This document shows, piece by piece, positions 52,725 through 63,300 of a stretch of DNA of 64,000 nucleotides. The notes under the pieces are model-generated. The model saw nothing but the letters and a program-made list of their open reading frames with translations, had not been told where the DNA came from and made no database searches. Location of the stretch: the NCBI RefSeq assembly GCF_016587415.1, contig NZ_BNJI01000001.1, positions 1,899,501 through 1,963,500 of the forward strand, written 5' to 3'. Numbering within the stretch: position 1 is the stretch's first letter; every line of letters starts with the position of its first letter. This DNA is from Ktedonobacter sp. SOSP1-85. Lineage in GTDB: Bacteria > Chloroflexota > Ktedonobacteria > Ktedonobacterales > Ktedonobacteraceae. The translations under genes and the position numbers were made by a program.

Positions 52725-54770
52725 TTACTCCAGAAGCGCCTTCAAAAGCGCCTCCCTGGCATCCGCATAGAAAAGAACACTGATCTTCATAGCCATCTCA
52801 TCTGATAAGTCGTTCAGTTGCCTTCTGGCTGAGATTGGGATCAAGAGCGTGGTAGCACCTTTTTCGATAGCCAGTTCAGCAACGTTGACCGCGTTATAGA
52901 CAGGATCAAGTCCGCCACCGAGATTGAGACCACCAACCGCGATCAGTCCGCCTTTTAGGCTCTTGTTCAGAAGAACGCTACAGAATGCCAGTAGTGCTGG
53001 TAGGCCTAATTGTGCGCCACTCTTCGCTGCATCGAACGCACGCAGTTGCACAATGAATTCGTGTTGGCGAGGATCGCGATCTCCTACCAGATCCCTTGCT
53101 CGCGTGAGCAGGTTTTGTTCACCGTACTTGATGCTCTCTCTGAAAGGCCCAGGGACGGGTACGTTGATAATCTTTACACCGGAGCCAGGCCCTTCATTGA
53201 CATCGATACGGTAGAGGCCAGCACCTTCATCCTGCCCACCGGGGCTAATGGCCCAGACCTGGCCAGGAGGCAAGGGGTCCGTACCAATCGAGTTATCACT
53301 CTGCAATTCGGGAGTGACAACGAAACGTTCAACACCATCGTTACCCATTTGATAGCTAAAATGGGTATTCCTAAACTCAGCACTACCAATGCGCTTTTGT
53401 TGCTCTTTTACACGCCTCCGACATTCCATGGCTAAGCGAACAGCCCATTCCAGATCCTCGTCGCTAATTAACTGCTCCCGGTTTGGATAGAGTAGCTTCA
53501 GCAGGCCGTTTACGGTCCGATTGACTGCTGTTGTATCGCGACCACTCAAAGCACCTCCATAATTGACGCGACCTTGAATGGCAGAGAGACGATTATCGCC
53601 CCGAAGTTGTGCCCAGGCTTCAGAAAGAAAGTCGCTGACGAGACCGAAATGGATGGTAAAGAGTGATGAGTCCAGTTTGGGAACATCCCAGCCTGGAACA
53701 TAAGCATGGAGGCGGTCCATAAAGGCGGTATCGTTGCGCATTTCTGGCGGCATTGGGCCAAGTAGATGACCAACCCGCTGCTGATGTTCAACGTCAACAT
53801 CAAAATTCCCGACCATCACAATACTGCCGCTCGCCCGAATACTCTCTCGACCTCGGCTGAACTCACCTGACTCCATATAGCCCTTCATGATATTGATGCC
53901 GTCCTTCTGATCGAAGGAGACACCCGATACTTCATCAAAGCACACAACATCATACTGGCAAACCAGGCCACGCTGGCCATTGCTATTGTTAACAAACATA
54001 CGAGCAACGGTCGCTTTACCACCTGAGACCAGGTGCGAGTAGGGAGAGACTTGCTGGAAAAGATGCGACTTACCAGTCCCACGCGGCCCCAGTTCGACGA
54101 TATTATAGTTCCGCTCGACGAAAGGTACCATGCGTAACAGCAAGACGTCTTGCGCTCGCGCGGATAAACGCCCCGGCTCAAATCCCACACTGCGCAGCAG
54201 GAACTGCTTCCACTCATAGGTCGTAAAATGTTCTCTCCCTTGCGCCAACTGGGTAAGCAGGTCACGCTTAGAAAGCTGAATGGGACGCAGTGAAGTGATG
54301 CCAAATGGGCGTCCCGCTTTCTCCTGGGCAATTATTGCATCGTACTCAAGCTGAATTTCGGCGTAGAACCCTCCTGTGAGCATGCGCTCATTTGAGGCAA
54401 CCATCTCTGGATCAACGCGAACATCATTGAGACGCAGACTTGGCAAAGTAATCAGATAGGAGTCAGTCGCAGCATCCAGGCGCGCAGTGACCAGATCGAT
54501 CAGTTTGACCGATCCCTGTTCTCGGGCGCGAGACTTGAAGAGTTCTTCTTCTCCTGGGCGTATCGTCCGCTCCCGCATTTGCCGCTCAACAACGGCCAGG
54601 CCTTCAGCAATTTCTGCATCGTCTGTGCTAGCACAATATCTTCCTAGAAGGAACTCACCCACATAAGTTGGCACGGGGTATTGCCCTTTAAAACGCTGCG
54701 CCAGATCTTTACGCACGATATAGCCATCGAACGCTGTGGCTGCTAGCTGATCAAGTGCATCGAGTTCCAC
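52725..54770 (-). CDS. brxL: BrxL (BREX Lon-like AAA+ protein)
   Basis: 681 residues from GTG at 54770, set by GTAGGAG upstream and the nearby pglZ stop. The AAA+ core has LGPRGTGKSHLFQQV (Walker A, about 223) and VVCFDEVSG (Walker B, about 275). The C-terminal domain (about 545-681) is Lon-like, with KSGAQLGLPALLAFCSVLL and GGLNLGGGLDPVYNAVNVAE. BrxL is required for phage resistance in type 1 BREX systems, where it is reported to bind DNA as a hexamer/dodecamer. It sits 3 bases after pglZ. Confidence 0.9.
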   Translation of the reverse strand: MELDALDQLAATAFDGYIVRKDLAQRFKGQYPVPTYVGEFLLGRYCASTDDAEIAEGLAVVERQMRERTIRPGEEELFKSRAREQGSVKLIDLVTARLDAATDSYLITLPSLRLNDVRVDPEMVASNERMLTGGFYAEIQLEYDAIIAQEKAGRPFGITSLRPIQLSKRDLLTQLAQGREHFTTYEWKQFLLRSVGFEPGRLSARAQDVLLLRMVPFVERNYNIVELGPRGTGKSHLFQQVSPYSHLVSGGKATVARMFVNNSNGQRGLVCQYDVVCFDEVSGVSFDQKDGINIMKGYMESGEFSRGRESIRASGSIVMVGNFDVDVEHQQRVGHLLGPMPPEMRNDTAFMDRLHAYVPGWDVPKLDSSLFTIHFGLVSDFLSEAWAQLRGDNRLSAIQGRVNYGGALSGRDTTAVNRTVNGLLKLLYPNREQLISDEDLEWAVRLAMECRRRVKEQQKRIGSAEFRNTHFSYQMGNDGVERFVVTPELQSDNSIGTDPLPPGQVWAISPGGQDEGAGLYRIDVNEGPGSGVKIINVPVPGPFRESIKYGEQNLLTRARDLVGDRDPRQHEFIVQLRAFDAAKSGAQLGLPALLAFCSVLLNKSLKGGLIAVGGLNLGGGLDPVYNAVNVAELAIEKGATTLLIPISARRQLNDLSDEMAMKISVLFYADAREALLKALLE

Positions 54771-54773
54771 TGT

Positions 54774-57098
54774 TTAGTCTCCTACTATGGTCGAAATCTG
54801 TTTACTTACTGTGCCGTCGCTATTGAGTACAACGATCAGGACAGGTTCTCCCATGCGATCATCATCCTCTACCAGCAACGACACGCTGCCATCTGCGCCT
54901 GGGACGGTAAGCGAGCCAATCAACGAGGTGGTGGTGTCACCAGCTTTTGTACGCATATCGACTTTCATCCCGGGAGTGAGGCCCGTTACATGCATTTTAC
55001 AACGCAAACCCTTCCAGGTCACGTTTTCAATCGTCACAGGCTGGGAGTGTGCGCCTTTTGGTTGCGAGACCGTAATCACTGGCACAAAGCACTCCTGGGG
55101 GCTTACACCACCATGTTCGTATTCTTTCCCAGCCTCATAGCAGCGGATATTTGGAGCCAGTGCAATTCGTATATCGCTATTCCAGTGCCAGGGCACTGTT
55201 TCCTGATTACTGTTCGCTGTTTCTTTGAGCTGGGCACAGCGTCCCTTGCGCACATGCGTCAGATGCTCTGGTAACTCGGCTTTGGGCAGGGTGCCTGGCA
55301 GCAGCAGCCAGCCGTGATCTGTGACCACCACGACTCGTTTCCAACCCCAATCGAGCAAGGCTGCAATCCGCCTCTCCAGGGCAGTCACCTCTCCTTTGAG
55401 GTGATGAGCGAGCCGCCACTCGTTTTGATGACCGTGGCTATCAATGTTGCCCATTTCAGTCCAGGCCCGTCCCGCAGGATCGCCTAAATCGCCTTCGCCT
55501 CTTAGCACCTGATAACCAGTCTGCTCTAATAAACGGCGCAAGACATCGACGGTCACTTTGGTACCACTGCTCGCGACCACTGGAGCCAGGCCCGCGCTGA
55601 TATTGCCGGTCAGCAGGTGCGCAACGGGCGAGATGGCGGGCTTGGCTGTAGAAGTGATGCCCGGCAGGGGCACAAGATGAGAGCCAACAGTACAGGTCAA
55701 CGACTGCGCTGTGAGTCCCGCAACGAGCCGCTGGCCGACATCATAGCGCAGCCCATCGCTAAACAACATACAGGTACCGGCCTCTGGCTCAGGCAGCGAT
55801 GCCACAGGATAGGTCTGGCCCAGAGGGCCAGCATACACAGCTTTTTGCAAGACTGTGGCCGCATTTTCCAGCCAGGGCCGATAGACGGCGGTGATTACCG
55901 ATTTGACTGCCGCCGCATCTTCAGTGTGTTCAACTGAGGCCAATGCGTCAATCACCGCCTCATCCACTTTCCAACCCCATTCAGTATAAGCCGCGCGAAT
56001 TTCAGCCACGGTTGTACCGCCAAAGGCACGCTCTGTCTCCCGCGCCAGCACCATAAGATAGCGTAGCGCGTTCACCAGAGAAGAACGGCCTAATGCGCTC
56101 CAGACCCACATGCGGCGCGGGGCGTGCTCCTTTTCGAGATCAAGCAGTGTTGCGTGTACTTCCTGTGGCAGTCGATCACGCTGGCCCAGAAGCTTCTCGC
56201 GCAAATTCTGCTCGGCCTCTTCGTTATCCTGTGGCCAGGACTCTCTACTGCTAAAGAGTGTCAACTGCTTAGGGCGAGCGCGCCGCAACAGATCTGGCAG
56301 GTTGGGATAGGCATGTGGCGCTTCACTAAATCGCTTCCACACAATGTCCCAGGCACCCTGGTGCTCTCCCAAAAGCCCGGCTGCGCTAACGGCCCCATCT
56401 TTGGCCGGATGAAAACCATATTTGTGCGCGCAGAGATCGCAAAAGGAGGCCCATTCAGCCTCACTACAACGCGTGGGATAGCCTGCGGGATCATTCAACC
56501 AGAGTAACAGATTGCGCGCTTCGTCCGGGTTCAGGAGCGCATCGAAAAATGCGGCCCGCAGGGGTGCATCTTTCTGCAAACGAGCGATGGATTCGCCAGC
56601 GAACTTCAGCAGGGCACGCCGTAAAGCTGTTCTGGTGGCAGCATCTCCGGCGATTTCAACGCCCAGAGAGGACAGAAACGTAGTGATGGTCCAGTCGCGA
56701 CCACTCTTCTGCTGCGTCCACGCTACGCCGCGATACTGTAGCTCAGCCAACGGTTGCAGTTCCTTTGGCGTCTCTTCGCTGGCCCGTAGCTCTTGCCGAC
56801 TAATGCTAGGCAGGTAAATAATCGGCGTTCCCTCTAGTAGTGGAAACTGATATTCAGGCAAAGTACGTGCAATGACACAGCGTAGCCAGTATGCAGGGCC
56901 AGTCCAGAGAGCCGGATCATATGCACCGAACGTCAAAAGTGGAAGATGGACACGCAGTAATGGCAACAATGGTTCCCACTGGCGCTCTTTGTCAGTCCAC
57001 AAGACGGCCACAGGAGGCTCCTGATCGTTTTTGTTATAGTTACCAGCACGTTTGATGGCATCAACCAGAGTATCGAGAAATGTTATCTGCTCACTCAT
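54774..57098 (-). CDS. pglZ: PglZ (BREX alkaline-phosphatase-superfamily protein)
   Basis: 774 residues; ATG with GCAAGGACA upstream. Motifs of the PglZ fold are LFSDGLRYDVGQRL (metal-binding Asp and the Arg/Asp pair, about 444) and VVVTDHGWLLLPG (Asp-His, about 591), followed by THVRKGRCAQLKE. The C-terminal 110 residues are beta-rich. PglZ is the signature component of all BREX types and is needed for both methylation and defence; its substrate is not settled. It lies between pglX (31-base gap) and brxL. Confidence 0.9.
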   Translation of the reverse strand: MSEQITFLDTLVDAIKRAGNYNKNDQEPPVAVLWTDKERQWEPLLPLLRVHLPLLTFGAYDPALWTGPAYWLRCVIARTLPEYQFPLLEGTPIIYLPSISRQELRASEETPKELQPLAELQYRGVAWTQQKSGRDWTITTFLSSLGVEIAGDAATRTALRRALLKFAGESIARLQKDAPLRAAFFDALLNPDEARNLLLWLNDPAGYPTRCSEAEWASFCDLCAHKYGFHPAKDGAVSAAGLLGEHQGAWDIVWKRFSEAPHAYPNLPDLLRRARPKQLTLFSSRESWPQDNEEAEQNLREKLLGQRDRLPQEVHATLLDLEKEHAPRRMWVWSALGRSSLVNALRYLMVLARETERAFGGTTVAEIRAAYTEWGWKVDEAVIDALASVEHTEDAAAVKSVITAVYRPWLENAATVLQKAVYAGPLGQTYPVASLPEPEAGTCMLFSDGLRYDVGQRLVAGLTAQSLTCTVGSHLVPLPGITSTAKPAISPVAHLLTGNISAGLAPVVASSGTKVTVDVLRRLLEQTGYQVLRGEGDLGDPAGRAWTEMGNIDSHGHQNEWRLAHHLKGEVTALERRIAALLDWGWKRVVVVTDHGWLLLPGTLPKAELPEHLTHVRKGRCAQLKETANSNQETVPWHWNSDIRIALAPNIRCYEAGKEYEHGGVSPQECFVPVITVSQPKGAHSQPVTIENVTWKGLRCKMHVTGLTPGMKVDMRTKAGDTTTSLIGSLTVPGADGSVSLLVEDDDRMGEPVLIVVLNSDGTVSKQISTIVGD

Positions 57099-57129
57099 AC
57101 ATCTGTCCTTGCATAGTTACGACATATCC

Positions 57130-60100
57130 TCAATCTGCAATCCACTGAATCGTTGCTACGCGAGCAGCATGCTTCTCAGCCAGGGTTTTGTGTAGATCAT
57201 TCAAACGTTCACTCCCATCAGGATTGGTACCGCGATCTTTATTCCAATGAATCGTGAAACGACTACGCAACACACCTGCCTCTACAAAGGGGCGGATATT
57301 GAGGCGCACGCCATCATCGAGATCAGGGTTCCAGCCAATCGGTTGTTCATCGAGAGGCTTCCAACGCACATAGATATCATATGGCTTTTCGCCCTTGCTG
57401 ATTGCGATCAGCTTCTCTTGCAATTTGAGAGCCGCCACCAGTCGTGCCTCTGCCCCAGCTACACCCGCTTTCTGTTCATCACGTTGTGTAGCAATCCAGC
57501 TACCCAGATAGGTGTAGATCAGACGATCCAAGCCAGCTGCGTCCAGGCGATGATAGTTGATGAGAGCTGAAAAACCATCTTTACGCCCATCCCACACCTG
57601 CCAGATAAAGGGACGATTGTGAAATAGGCGGCAATGCTGCTCAAAGAAACCATCACGCAGCCACACTTCAAGGCTCTTGCCACTATACCCAGCATCAGCC
57701 AGCAAGCGCTCCTGTAGTACTGGTGTCCAAGCCTCACCATAGGCTGCAGTCAGCAGAGCACGCAACTGTTCAACCCCTGGCTCTGCTCCAGCCACAGACG
57801 GCAAGCACACGATACCCTGATTGCTGGCACAGGTATCGAGAACGTCTGTCTCCTGCTGGGGCCAGCGATAACCCAGCAAACGCGCTACTGCAACCTGCAA
57901 AGGAGCCATTGAATCTACTGGCTGCCCCTTGAAAAGCCACTGGGTCGGGTCGTTTGAATATGGTTCGGGCAAAGGGCCTGCTACGTCGGCGACTCGCTGC
58001 CAGCGTTCCAGATCGAAGGGGACTTTGACTAGTGTTGCGCTAGTAACTTTTATTGCCTGATCAATTTGCCTGACAGCTTCATTAAATTCCGATGAATGGC
58101 AGAATGCCCAGATAGCAGGAAGATGGGCGGAATCTTGTGGTAATATAGCCGCAACATTTTCAGTGAAAATGTCTCCTGAATATAGTGAAGCAGGAAGTTT
58201 CCCCATCTGGCTAATACAAATACCTTTCTTGCCCCATGCTCGCCCTCCAGCGAGAATCGCCCATCCTTTCTTTCCCAGTTCATTAAGAACACCTTGACCT
58301 TTTTGCCAATAGACTATGTGTTCCATCCCTCCCCAAGATTCCTGCTTTTTTATTGTGCTTTGAATAAATTTCCAATTGCTATCTATGTATGGAATTTCCC
58401 AAAAGCACTTTATAAATCTCGGAGAGTCTTTTGTGTTAAGGCCGTGAACTCCATAGGCAAAGCGAGCAAGCAATTCACTTTTTACTGATTGAGCCAATGA
58501 AATCCTTCCATCAGGGTTTTCTATTTGCTTCATTTGTTCAATACAGCGTAATTTCAACGTCCTAAGTTGTGAGGCCTTATCTTGAGGGAATTTTGAAGTA
58601 GACACGTCCATCCCTGTTATAACTTGTTCCTCAGTTGGAGACTGATTTGTCATTATTAACAATGCAATATTAACAATTTCGCCACTAATTGTCTCAAATG
58701 CTCCCGTCCCCAAACGGTCAATATGATTCCATGTTTGCTCTCTAATCAGTCGCAGGCGCATCTTCTTATAAGAGTTAAGAAAAAGCCAGTTTTGAGGAGT
58801 AACAATTGCGTAAGAACCACAAGGAACTGTAAATATGCGGCAACGCTCAATGAACGAAGTAGCGAGATCAGCACTTGCGTCTGGATAATGTTCGTCACAA
58901 AAGCGCTTTAATATCTCATTTTGTTTACCCCCCTGAAGGTATGGTACATTCGTCGCCACAAGCGTATACGTCTTCGCCAGCAAGCGTGCGGCTTTGCCCA
59001 TGCCTTCAGCCGCAGCACCAAAGACTGCGGAGGTAGGATCATCTTTGGCGCGCTCTTTGGCTAACGCTTGCTTGAGATGCGGTTCCACCAGGGCGTAGTC
59101 GGAAGCAAACATGCGCTCTTTCACTGGCACGTTGTTAGGATCGATCAAGCTGCCCAAGTGCGGTGCATTGCGGAAGAGCTTGTACTGGCGTTCAAGCGTA
59201 TAACTCAGATTTACATCATCACCAGCAAGCTGCGTCCAGGTCTCCAGTTGTCCCTCGACCGCAATACCAGAACAAGCGACATTGGGTAGCGGCAGGTCGC
59301 GATAGCCGCCCATTTTCCAGGCGGCCAGAGCCAGCGCAAAGGCCGCGATCTGGGTACAGCGCGCATCCAGTTCGAGGCCGAAAAGATTGTCGCGCAGCAC
59401 CACGTCAGCGGCCTCGGCGGCACAGAGACGCTCCTCCTCCATACGCATATGGCAGAGCATCTCGAAGGCCGCGACTAGGAAGTGCCCGGAGCCACAACAC
59501 GGGTCCATTACAGTGACCTCAGCCGCGCGCTCAGGCCAGCCGGGGAAAGTGCCAGCGGCAGGCGTGCCATCATCCTGGAAACGCAGGTAGTGATACTGTT
59601 GGAGCAAAGGGCTGGTGGGATGGCGTGCCGCCCACCAGGCACCAAGCGAGTTTTCCAGCAGAAACTGAACCATGTAGTGCTCAGTGAAGAGCTGGGTAAC
59701 TGGCGAGATATCGTTGCCGTCACGTTTGCGTTCGCTGTTGTTCACGGCAGCCTTCTTTTTCGTCTGCCAGAATTGGTAGACCCAGCCCAGGGCATCATCG
59801 GCAAGAAAGAGCATCGGAGGGAGATTAGCCACAATTACTTCCAGTTTATGCCGTCCCTCAGGCGAGAACTGTACCTGAGCAGAGGGATCATCGACACGAA
59901 AGATACCAGGAAGCATAGCGCTGGCGTAACGGGCTGCGACTTGCCAGGCGTCGGATTCGCCCTCTTCCAGCGCCAGTTCACTACATTCTTCCAGTGTCAC
60001 AGGCGCCCCCTCTGGATGCATCAGCAGACCATTCTCCGCGAGGAAACGCGCAAAGAGCCTGCAGTGCCATTGCTCATAGGCCACCTCTTCAATCAGAGGC

Positions 60101-60318
60101 TGTTCTCCCTTAGCAAGGTCGCCATCGCCAAGTTGGCGCGCTCTGGCGCGCAAGGAAATGCGCAGGCGTTTCTGGTCCGCGCTAAGCGATGCAAATGCGT
60201 CGCTTTCCATTACGGCGAGCGTTGCCAAAGCCGCTTTGGCTGCCTCCTCAGATGCTTCACGTGCCTTCATGATCGCGCGCTCTAAGATCGCGCGCAGATC
60301 AGTCGTAAGTGGGGTCAT
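57130..60318 (-). CDS. pglX: PglX (BREX adenine-specific DNA methyltransferase)
   Basis: 1062 residues; ATG with AAGGATA upstream. The SAM-binding motif I is DPCCGSGHFLVAAFEML (about 270) and the catalytic motif IV is ATNVPYLQGGKQ (about 453), a variant of NPPY. A long target-recognition region follows. PglX methylates an asymmetric site on host DNA so that BREX can tell self from phage. The stretch 58040-58880 is noticeably A/T-richer than the rest of the gene, and it corresponds to the middle of the protein, where specificity regions are often exchanged. Confidence 0.9.
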   Translation of the reverse strand: MTPLTTDLRAILERAIMKAREASEEAAKAALATLAVMESDAFASLSADQKRLRISLRARARQLGDGDLAKGEQPLIEEVAYEQWHCRLFARFLAENGLLMHPEGAPVTLEECSELALEEGESDAWQVAARYASAMLPGIFRVDDPSAQVQFSPEGRHKLEVIVANLPPMLFLADDALGWVYQFWQTKKKAAVNNSERKRDGNDISPVTQLFTEHYMVQFLLENSLGAWWAARHPTSPLLQQYHYLRFQDDGTPAAGTFPGWPERAAEVTVMDPCCGSGHFLVAAFEMLCHMRMEEERLCAAEAADVVLRDNLFGLELDARCTQIAAFALALAAWKMGGYRDLPLPNVACSGIAVEGQLETWTQLAGDDVNLSYTLERQYKLFRNAPHLGSLIDPNNVPVKERMFASDYALVEPHLKQALAKERAKDDPTSAVFGAAAEGMGKAARLLAKTYTLVATNVPYLQGGKQNEILKRFCDEHYPDASADLATSFIERCRIFTVPCGSYAIVTPQNWLFLNSYKKMRLRLIREQTWNHIDRLGTGAFETISGEIVNIALLIMTNQSPTEEQVITGMDVSTSKFPQDKASQLRTLKLRCIEQMKQIENPDGRISLAQSVKSELLARFAYGVHGLNTKDSPRFIKCFWEIPYIDSNWKFIQSTIKKQESWGGMEHIVYWQKGQGVLNELGKKGWAILAGGRAWGKKGICISQMGKLPASLYSGDIFTENVAAILPQDSAHLPAIWAFCHSSEFNEAVRQIDQAIKVTSATLVKVPFDLERWQRVADVAGPLPEPYSNDPTQWLFKGQPVDSMAPLQVAVARLLGYRWPQQETDVLDTCASNQGIVCLPSVAGAEPGVEQLRALLTAAYGEAWTPVLQERLLADAGYSGKSLEVWLRDGFFEQHCRLFHNRPFIWQVWDGRKDGFSALINYHRLDAAGLDRLIYTYLGSWIATQRDEQKAGVAGAEARLVAALKLQEKLIAISKGEKPYDIYVRWKPLDEQPIGWNPDLDDGVRLNIRPFVEAGVLRSRFTIHWNKDRGTNPDGSERLNDLHKTLAEKHAARVATIQWIAD

Positions 60319-60340
60319 AGGTTCGGTATCCTTCGCGTCG

Positions 60341-63300
60341 TTAGATAATAACCGGTTTTCCGGCTGAAATATGCATCATGATTTCGGTGCGGAGCGCTGC
60401 AAGGTAGGCATCTGCTTCATCGACTGACTTCAATGTAGCGTGAGTCACTGTGATGTGTTGCGCCTCTGGTATGTGCAATTTCGCCGTCTCTTCGCGCACC
60501 CTTTGCACGCGTCCTTTGGGAGCGTCTATCTTATATGCCCAGGTAGCTATCGATGTGGTGTCCAGTGTGGCGAGCAGCTCTTCATCAGTGCCAATTTTCA
60601 GCGTGGGCACAGAACCAAGCTCATGCTTCTGCAGCAGCCGTTGGCGCTCGGCCTCCGCCAGACTCTGCCACTCCTGAAACGTCTCCAGACTCCGTAACTC
60701 ACGCTCCTGAGCCTCGATCAGCCGTTGGCGCGCATCCTGTACTGCGGTACGCAAGGCGGTTGTGACTTTCTGCAACAGGGGGGAAACCGGATCGGGATTA
60801 TGTAACAAGGCGCGTGAACTCTTGATAGCGTTTATCTGCGGCTCAACTTCTGCCGCGACTGGCAGGCTGCTGGCATGAGCGAGCAAACGTTGTAACATCA
60901 ACCACTGGGGCCAACGCCGAGTAATTTCCGCACTGGCTTGCGTCCAGGTCTTAGAACTGTTTAGCAAATCAGCGCGACCATTGTAGACAGCCACGAACAG
61001 CGCATTGCCACTCAATGCCTGCAACTGTTTAATCGCATCTGTGGTAGGCGGCTCAGGACGAGGGGCCTCTCCACCAGCGCTTGCAGCCAGCTCCATCAGA
61101 TGTTTCAGCAGAACTGGGATGGCCTCGACCTCCTCGCCTGGCTTGATGGAGAAGCCAAGATTGGTCAGCAGGTTGCGCACACCAATGCGCTGCGAGGTGC
61201 TAATGGTCACCCCTTCGCTATAGAACTCTGTCAGGCCAATTTGTTGCGATATAATCTGTTTTAGTGGCACAGCCTGGCCGTCTTTCGCAGCGCGTACAAA
61301 GCCGCCGGCCACGAGGCTGAGTAACGCGCCATCGACTGCATCTCGTTGCCAACCATAGCCCACACCCTCAAAATATGTATGGATATCTCTGCCTTTTTTG
61401 CCAGCGCCGCCAATAAACGCGCGTATCTCCTGGCAGGCTGGATGTTTATCGATATCGCCATGATAGCCCACAACTGCGAGGGGATCGGTATTTCCCTCGC
61501 GGCAGTATCTGACGACGGTTCCCCAACTGGCGTGATCGATCAGAGAAAACTTGGGGAAGAGCCTCACCAGAGCATCCTCCACAGCTTTCTTCACCGAATC
61601 TTGCAAGCTGCCCAGGCTCACCTCGTTGCCGCCTCCCTGATAGACGTGAGCATTATTTACAATATTGGCAATCAGTGCATCGCGATCTCCCTGGTACGCC
61701 TGGCGTTTGGTTTCCATCGAACGTTTGGCCTCTTGCCCTTCGTTCGTGGTCGGTGCCGGGCGCGAAGCTATTGTCTCCTGTGCAGCAGCAGAGCTGGCGA
61801 GCGCATCTTTGAGCGCATCAGCCTCTTGCCTGGGCAGGAAGACAAAGACAATCGGACTGTCAGCACCGGCAGCTTGCGCATCTGCTCGCACCGTTTTTGC
61901 GGAGACCGACCATTCATCGCGAATCCATACCGGGACACGCTCAGTATTGGCGGCAGGAGCATCAGAAGTAAAATAGGCTTCGAGCTGACGGGGAGTCTTA
62001 CTCACGCCCTGTGTGAGCCTGATGCCTTTCAGCGCTTTGTCAAGGCTGCTCTTAAATTGAGTAGTGCGATCATCAGCAATACGTGTATCATTGGACCAAA
62101 TACGGATACGTCGTTGCTGATAATCTTGCTCCCATTCAGCTCCCTCGGGTGTCTGTAAACGATACTCCTCACCAACGCGCATGAGCTGACCAGAATCAAC
62201 CAGACTTTGTAGCAGAGTTGGAATGCACTGGCGCAGTTTCGCATTGGCGTTCACATCCGCCACATCCCCGACCAGGAGATCGGCAAGTGTTTCCACATTT
62301 GCCCGCAGCCCTGTTGCAGCCACTCCTTCCGTTGGCAGCTTGCTAATCAAAAAAATGATTGCACTGAGCCGCGAACGTAGTTTTCCATCAGCGGTGCCAT
62401 CATCCATCTGCTCAATTGCCGTAGCCACATCGCGCAGCAAGACGCTACTCTGGATCATCTCGGTTTTCAGTTGATTATAGATGACATCGCCCGCAACTAC
62501 GGTGCCGAGAGGTTCATTTGCGATCTCTTTAATAGCGTCATGGACGATGCGCAACTGTGTGCGCAGTTGACCTGCCATGCCCATACTATCCACCGCCCGC
62601 AAAACGCTTTCCCAAAAGCGGCTCCTGGCTGGCAGCAGAGGATAATCTGGGATCAGGTGCTGTTTATCCGTTGGTCGCGGCCCAATCCTCGTACCAGCAA
62701 GATGGCGGTTAATCTCACCACTGGCCGCATCCAGGACCGTTTGCAGGGCAGGTACTTGTGTAGGTTGCTTGCGCAAAACAACCTCGCGTACTACGCGTTC
62801 AACGTCAGTATCAGTTAGTGACACACGTACCGTAAAGCGGCCTTGCAGTTTTTGTAACTGGGGTGTCGCCACAATTGCAGCCTGCCCGGTAGCAATGAAC
62901 AACAAGCGGTTGCCGAAGCGCGAAGAACAGGTCTCTACAACGAGCTGCACTTGTTCAGCCCGCCGCGAATCGTCTCCAATAAATTGCTGCAATTCGTCAA
63001 AGATCAGCAACGTACACGGTAATTTGCCTGGCGTTGTTGATTGCAACTCAAGCACGTCGCGCATTGTGCTCAGAAGTTCATCATCGGAGATATCTTCCTT
63101 GTTGGGATATTGCGCTTTGAGCAAGCTACGAGCTTCAGCCGCGCTATTGGCAAAGGCGGGATAGACCTCAAGCAAACTTTCTGCCAGAATATTGGATACA
63201 TACATATTACGCAGTTCTCTGGAAAAATTGCTGCCTTTGTTCGCAACACCAGCCTTCACATCTGCATAGTAGCCCTGCTGAATCAGCCAGATTACGAAAC

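Noticed and set aside
52586..52783. 65-codon frame in the gap before brxL
   Set aside because: It overlaps the 3' end of brxL on the other strand and has no ribosome site.
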